A DNA stretch of 6,636 bases from Chitinophagaceae bacterium UBA2467 (GTDB taxonomy: Bacteria > Bacteroidota > Bacteroidia > Chitinophagales > Chitinophagaceae): contig DDPN01000066.1 of NCBI GenBank assembly GCA_002342205.1, positions 207 through 6,842 on the forward strand, given 5' to 3'. The notes under the pieces are model-generated. The model did no database searches, was not told where the DNA came from, and worked only from the letters and a program-made list of their open reading frames with translations. The translations under genes were made by a program, and so were the position numbers. Each line of letters starts with the position of its first letter. Within the stretch, counting starts at the first letter, position 1. This document shows, one piece after another, positions 5,268-6,636 of the stretch.

Positions 5268-6371
5268 ATGAAAGTTGGAGACATTACACAGTTTTTAGAA
5301 AAGTGGGCACCCCTCTCGTTGCAAGAGAGTTATGATAATGCAGGGTTGTTACTGGGACAATCAAACTGGGAATGTACGGGTGTGCTTTGTTGTTTGGATG
5401 TGACAGAAGCGGTGCTGGTGGAAGCCAAAAACAAAAATTGTAATTTGATTGTGGCGCATCATCCACTCATATTTGGTGGATTAAAGCGAATCAATGGCAG
5501 TCAGGCAACTGAACGAGTTGTAATTGAGGCTATAAAAAATGAAATCGCTATTTACGCGATTCACACTAACCTTGACAACGTAGTAGATGGAGTAAATGGA
5601 AAAATTGCGTCGTTACTTGGTTTACAACACTGTCGAGTTTTATTGCCACTCGCACAGTCTTTAAAAAAACTAATTACCTACGTTCCGATTAGTAGTCTGG
5701 AAAAAGTGCGAACAGCACTTTTTGAGGCAGGAGCTGGGCACGTTGGAAACTACAGCGAATGTAGCTTCTCCAGTGTTGGAGAGGGCACTTTTAAAGGAGG
5801 GCTGGGTACCCAACCATTTGTAGGACAACCGGGGTTATTGCACACAGAAAAGGAGGCCAAACTGGAAGTTGTTTTACAAGCCGCTAACACGTCCGCTGTA
5901 CTCCATGCACTTCGTGCTGCTCATCCCTACGAAGAGGTCGCCTATGATTTGCTGACACTTGACAATGCTACTAATCAAATTGGCGCGGGGCTGATCGGTC
6001 ATTTACCAGAGCCGGTTGAAGAAGCCAGCTTTTTGAAGCGGCTCTCCTCCCTTTTCAAGGTTCCTCTTGTTCGGCACACACAGCTATTGGGTAAAACCAT
6101 TCAAACTGTTGCAGTGTGTGGCGGGGCAGGGCAATTTTTGATTAAAAACGCCTTAAAGGCTGGAGCACAAGCATTTATAACTGCTGATTTAAAATACCAC
6201 GATTTCTTTTTAGCTGACAATAAGATACTTCTGGCAGATGTAGGTCACTTTGAAAGTGAGCAGTTTACGATTGACCTTCTCCACGAGCGATTAGCCGAAA
6301 AATTCCCTACCTTTGCCGTCCTCAAAACAAGCGTTTCCACAAATCCGGTCAACTATCTATGGCACAAGTAA
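5268..6371 (+). CDS. Nif3-like dinuclear metal centre protein with CutA-like insert (YqfO type)
   Basis: Member of the Nif3/DUF34 family, a nearly universal cytoplasmic family binding two metal ions. GTP cyclohydrolase I type 2 is a common database name, but the role is not settled. From the ATG at 5268 the product is 367 aa, matching the long YqfO-like form. The family start is seen as MKVGDITQFLEKWAP followed by QESYDNAGLLLG. Likely metal ligands are H64 and H65 in AHHPLIFGGLKR, H99 and D103 in HTNLDNVVDGVNG, and H327 and E331 in DVGHFESEQ near the C-terminus, an H-x3-E spacing known in the family. Between the two halves, about 134-232, lies the PII/CutA-like insert (LITYVPISSLEKVRTALFEA to AAHPYEEVAYDL). 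An ATG at 5265 would add one residue; a TTG at 5244 was rejected because its extra residues match nothing in the family. The 3' end overlaps the next gene, indicating an operon. Confidence 0.93.
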   Translation: MKVGDITQFLEKWAPLSLQESYDNAGLLLGQSNWECTGVLCCLDVTEAVLVEAKNKNCNLIVAHHPLIFGGLKRINGSQATERVVIEAIKNEIAIYAIHTNLDNVVDGVNGKIASLLGLQHCRVLLPLAQSLKKLITYVPISSLEKVRTALFEAGAGHVGNYSECSFSSVGEGTFKGGLGTQPFVGQPGLLHTEKEAKLEVVLQAANTSAVLHALRAAHPYEEVAYDLLTLDNATNQIGAGLIGHLPEPVEEASFLKRLSSLFKVPLVRHTQLLGKTIQTVAVCGGAGQFLIKNALKAGAQAFITADLKYHDFFLADNKILLADVGHFESEQFTIDLLHERLAEKFPTFAVLKTSVSTNPVNYLWHK

Positions 6372-6636
6372 AAGATTTCTCGATCCAGGAAAAGCTGGTC
6401 TCTCTGGTGACCCTTCAGCAAATTGACAGCAAATTAGATGAGATTAAGATCCTGAAAGGGGAGCTTCCAATGGAAGTCGCTGATCTGGAAGACGAGATCA
6501 CTGGTTTGCATGCCCGTAAAACCCGCATTGAAGAAGAAATCAATGGGGTGACCGAGTTTATCGAGCAACGTAAGTTGGCGATTAAAGATTCAGAAGCCCT
6601 CATCAAAAAGTATGAGAAGCAAAGTGAGAATGTAAA
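6359..6636 (+). CDS. CT398/DUF164-type coiled-coil zinc-ribbon protein, 3'-truncated by window edge
   Basis: An open frame with no stop begins at the ATG at 6359, inside the last four codons of nif3 (13 nt overlap in another frame), and runs 92 codons to the right edge. The visible part (starting MAQVKDFSIQEKLVSLVTLQ) is almost entirely charged heptad-like helix: QQIDSKLDEIKILKGELP, then VADLEDEITGLHARKTRIEE, then IEQRKLAIKDSEALIKKYEK. This fits the N-terminal coiled coil of the zinc-ribbon proteins often encoded beside Nif3 in bacteria; in those, a C4 zinc ribbon follows near the C-terminus, here outside the window. The family assignment therefore rests on the neighbour, the start and the coiled coil, not on the zinc-binding cysteines. 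The overlap suggests translational coupling with nif3. The molecular role is unknown. Confidence 0.8.
   Translation, partial: MAQVKDFSIQEKLVSLVTLQQIDSKLDEIKILKGELPMEVADLEDEITGLHARKTRIEEEINGVTEFIEQRKLAIKDSEALIKKYEKQSENV

Noticed and set aside
6415..6606. - strand open frame at the right edge
   Set aside because: Antisense image of the coiled-coil gene that starts at 6359 and has no stop in the window.
1..6636. Defence system, mobile element, CRISPR array, tRNA or rRNA
   Set aside because: All coding space is accounted for by housekeeping families, no terminal inverted repeats or regularly spaced repeats are seen, and no RNA gene was recognised by eye.

Overview
The window looks like chromosomal housekeeping DNA from a member of the Bacteroidota, probably a Chitinophagaceae-like or related lineage; the family-level guess is inference. 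Three things support the phylum: promoter elements of the Bacteroidota type (TTG, about 19 bp, then TAnnTTTG), a protein carrying a type IX secretion (T9SS) C-terminal sorting domain, and starts that mostly lack a strong Shine-Dalgarno sequence. Base composition is moderate and A/T-leaning, with no obvious compositional break, insertion sequence, integrase, CRISPR array, tRNA or rRNA.

Layout, left to right. (1) The 3' part of a YfbK-like von Willebrand factor A protein, + strand, cut by the left edge; its apparent GTG start is an internal valine. (2) The chaperone operon grpE-dnaJ on the - strand (grpE first, 3 nt gap). The dnaJ stop abuts the VWA stop with no base between them. A well-formed promoter for grpE lies inside what a longest-ORF call would translate as the GrpE N-terminus, and a 15-bp perfect palindrome fills most of its spacer. 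(3) A divergent + strand RlmI-like 23S rRNA cytosine methyltransferase, which converges with a 2-bp gap on (4) a tiny - strand protein that is almost only a signal peptide plus a T9SS sorting domain. (5) A rho-independent-type hairpin separates that gene from (6) a PrxQ/AhpE-like peroxiredoxin, also - strand. (7) Divergent from the peroxiredoxin is a two-gene + strand operon: a long (CutA-insert) Nif3/YqfO-like protein, overlapped by 13 nt by the start of a coiled-coil protein of the CT398/DUF164 zinc-ribbon type that runs off the right edge.

Functionally, the genes cover protein folding (GrpE and DnaJ, co-chaperones of DnaK, which is not in the window), ribosome modification (RlmI), peroxide defence (peroxiredoxin), and two widely conserved but poorly understood proteins (Nif3 and its zinc-ribbon neighbour). 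I do not see a new multi-gene system. The observations most worth a second look are the palindrome embedded in the grpE-dnaJ promoter and the passenger-less T9SS protein. Several gene starts differ from a longest-ORF call: grpE (2905), rlmI (3059), peroxiredoxin (5156) and nif3 (5268). No gene-free stretch exceeds 300 bases.
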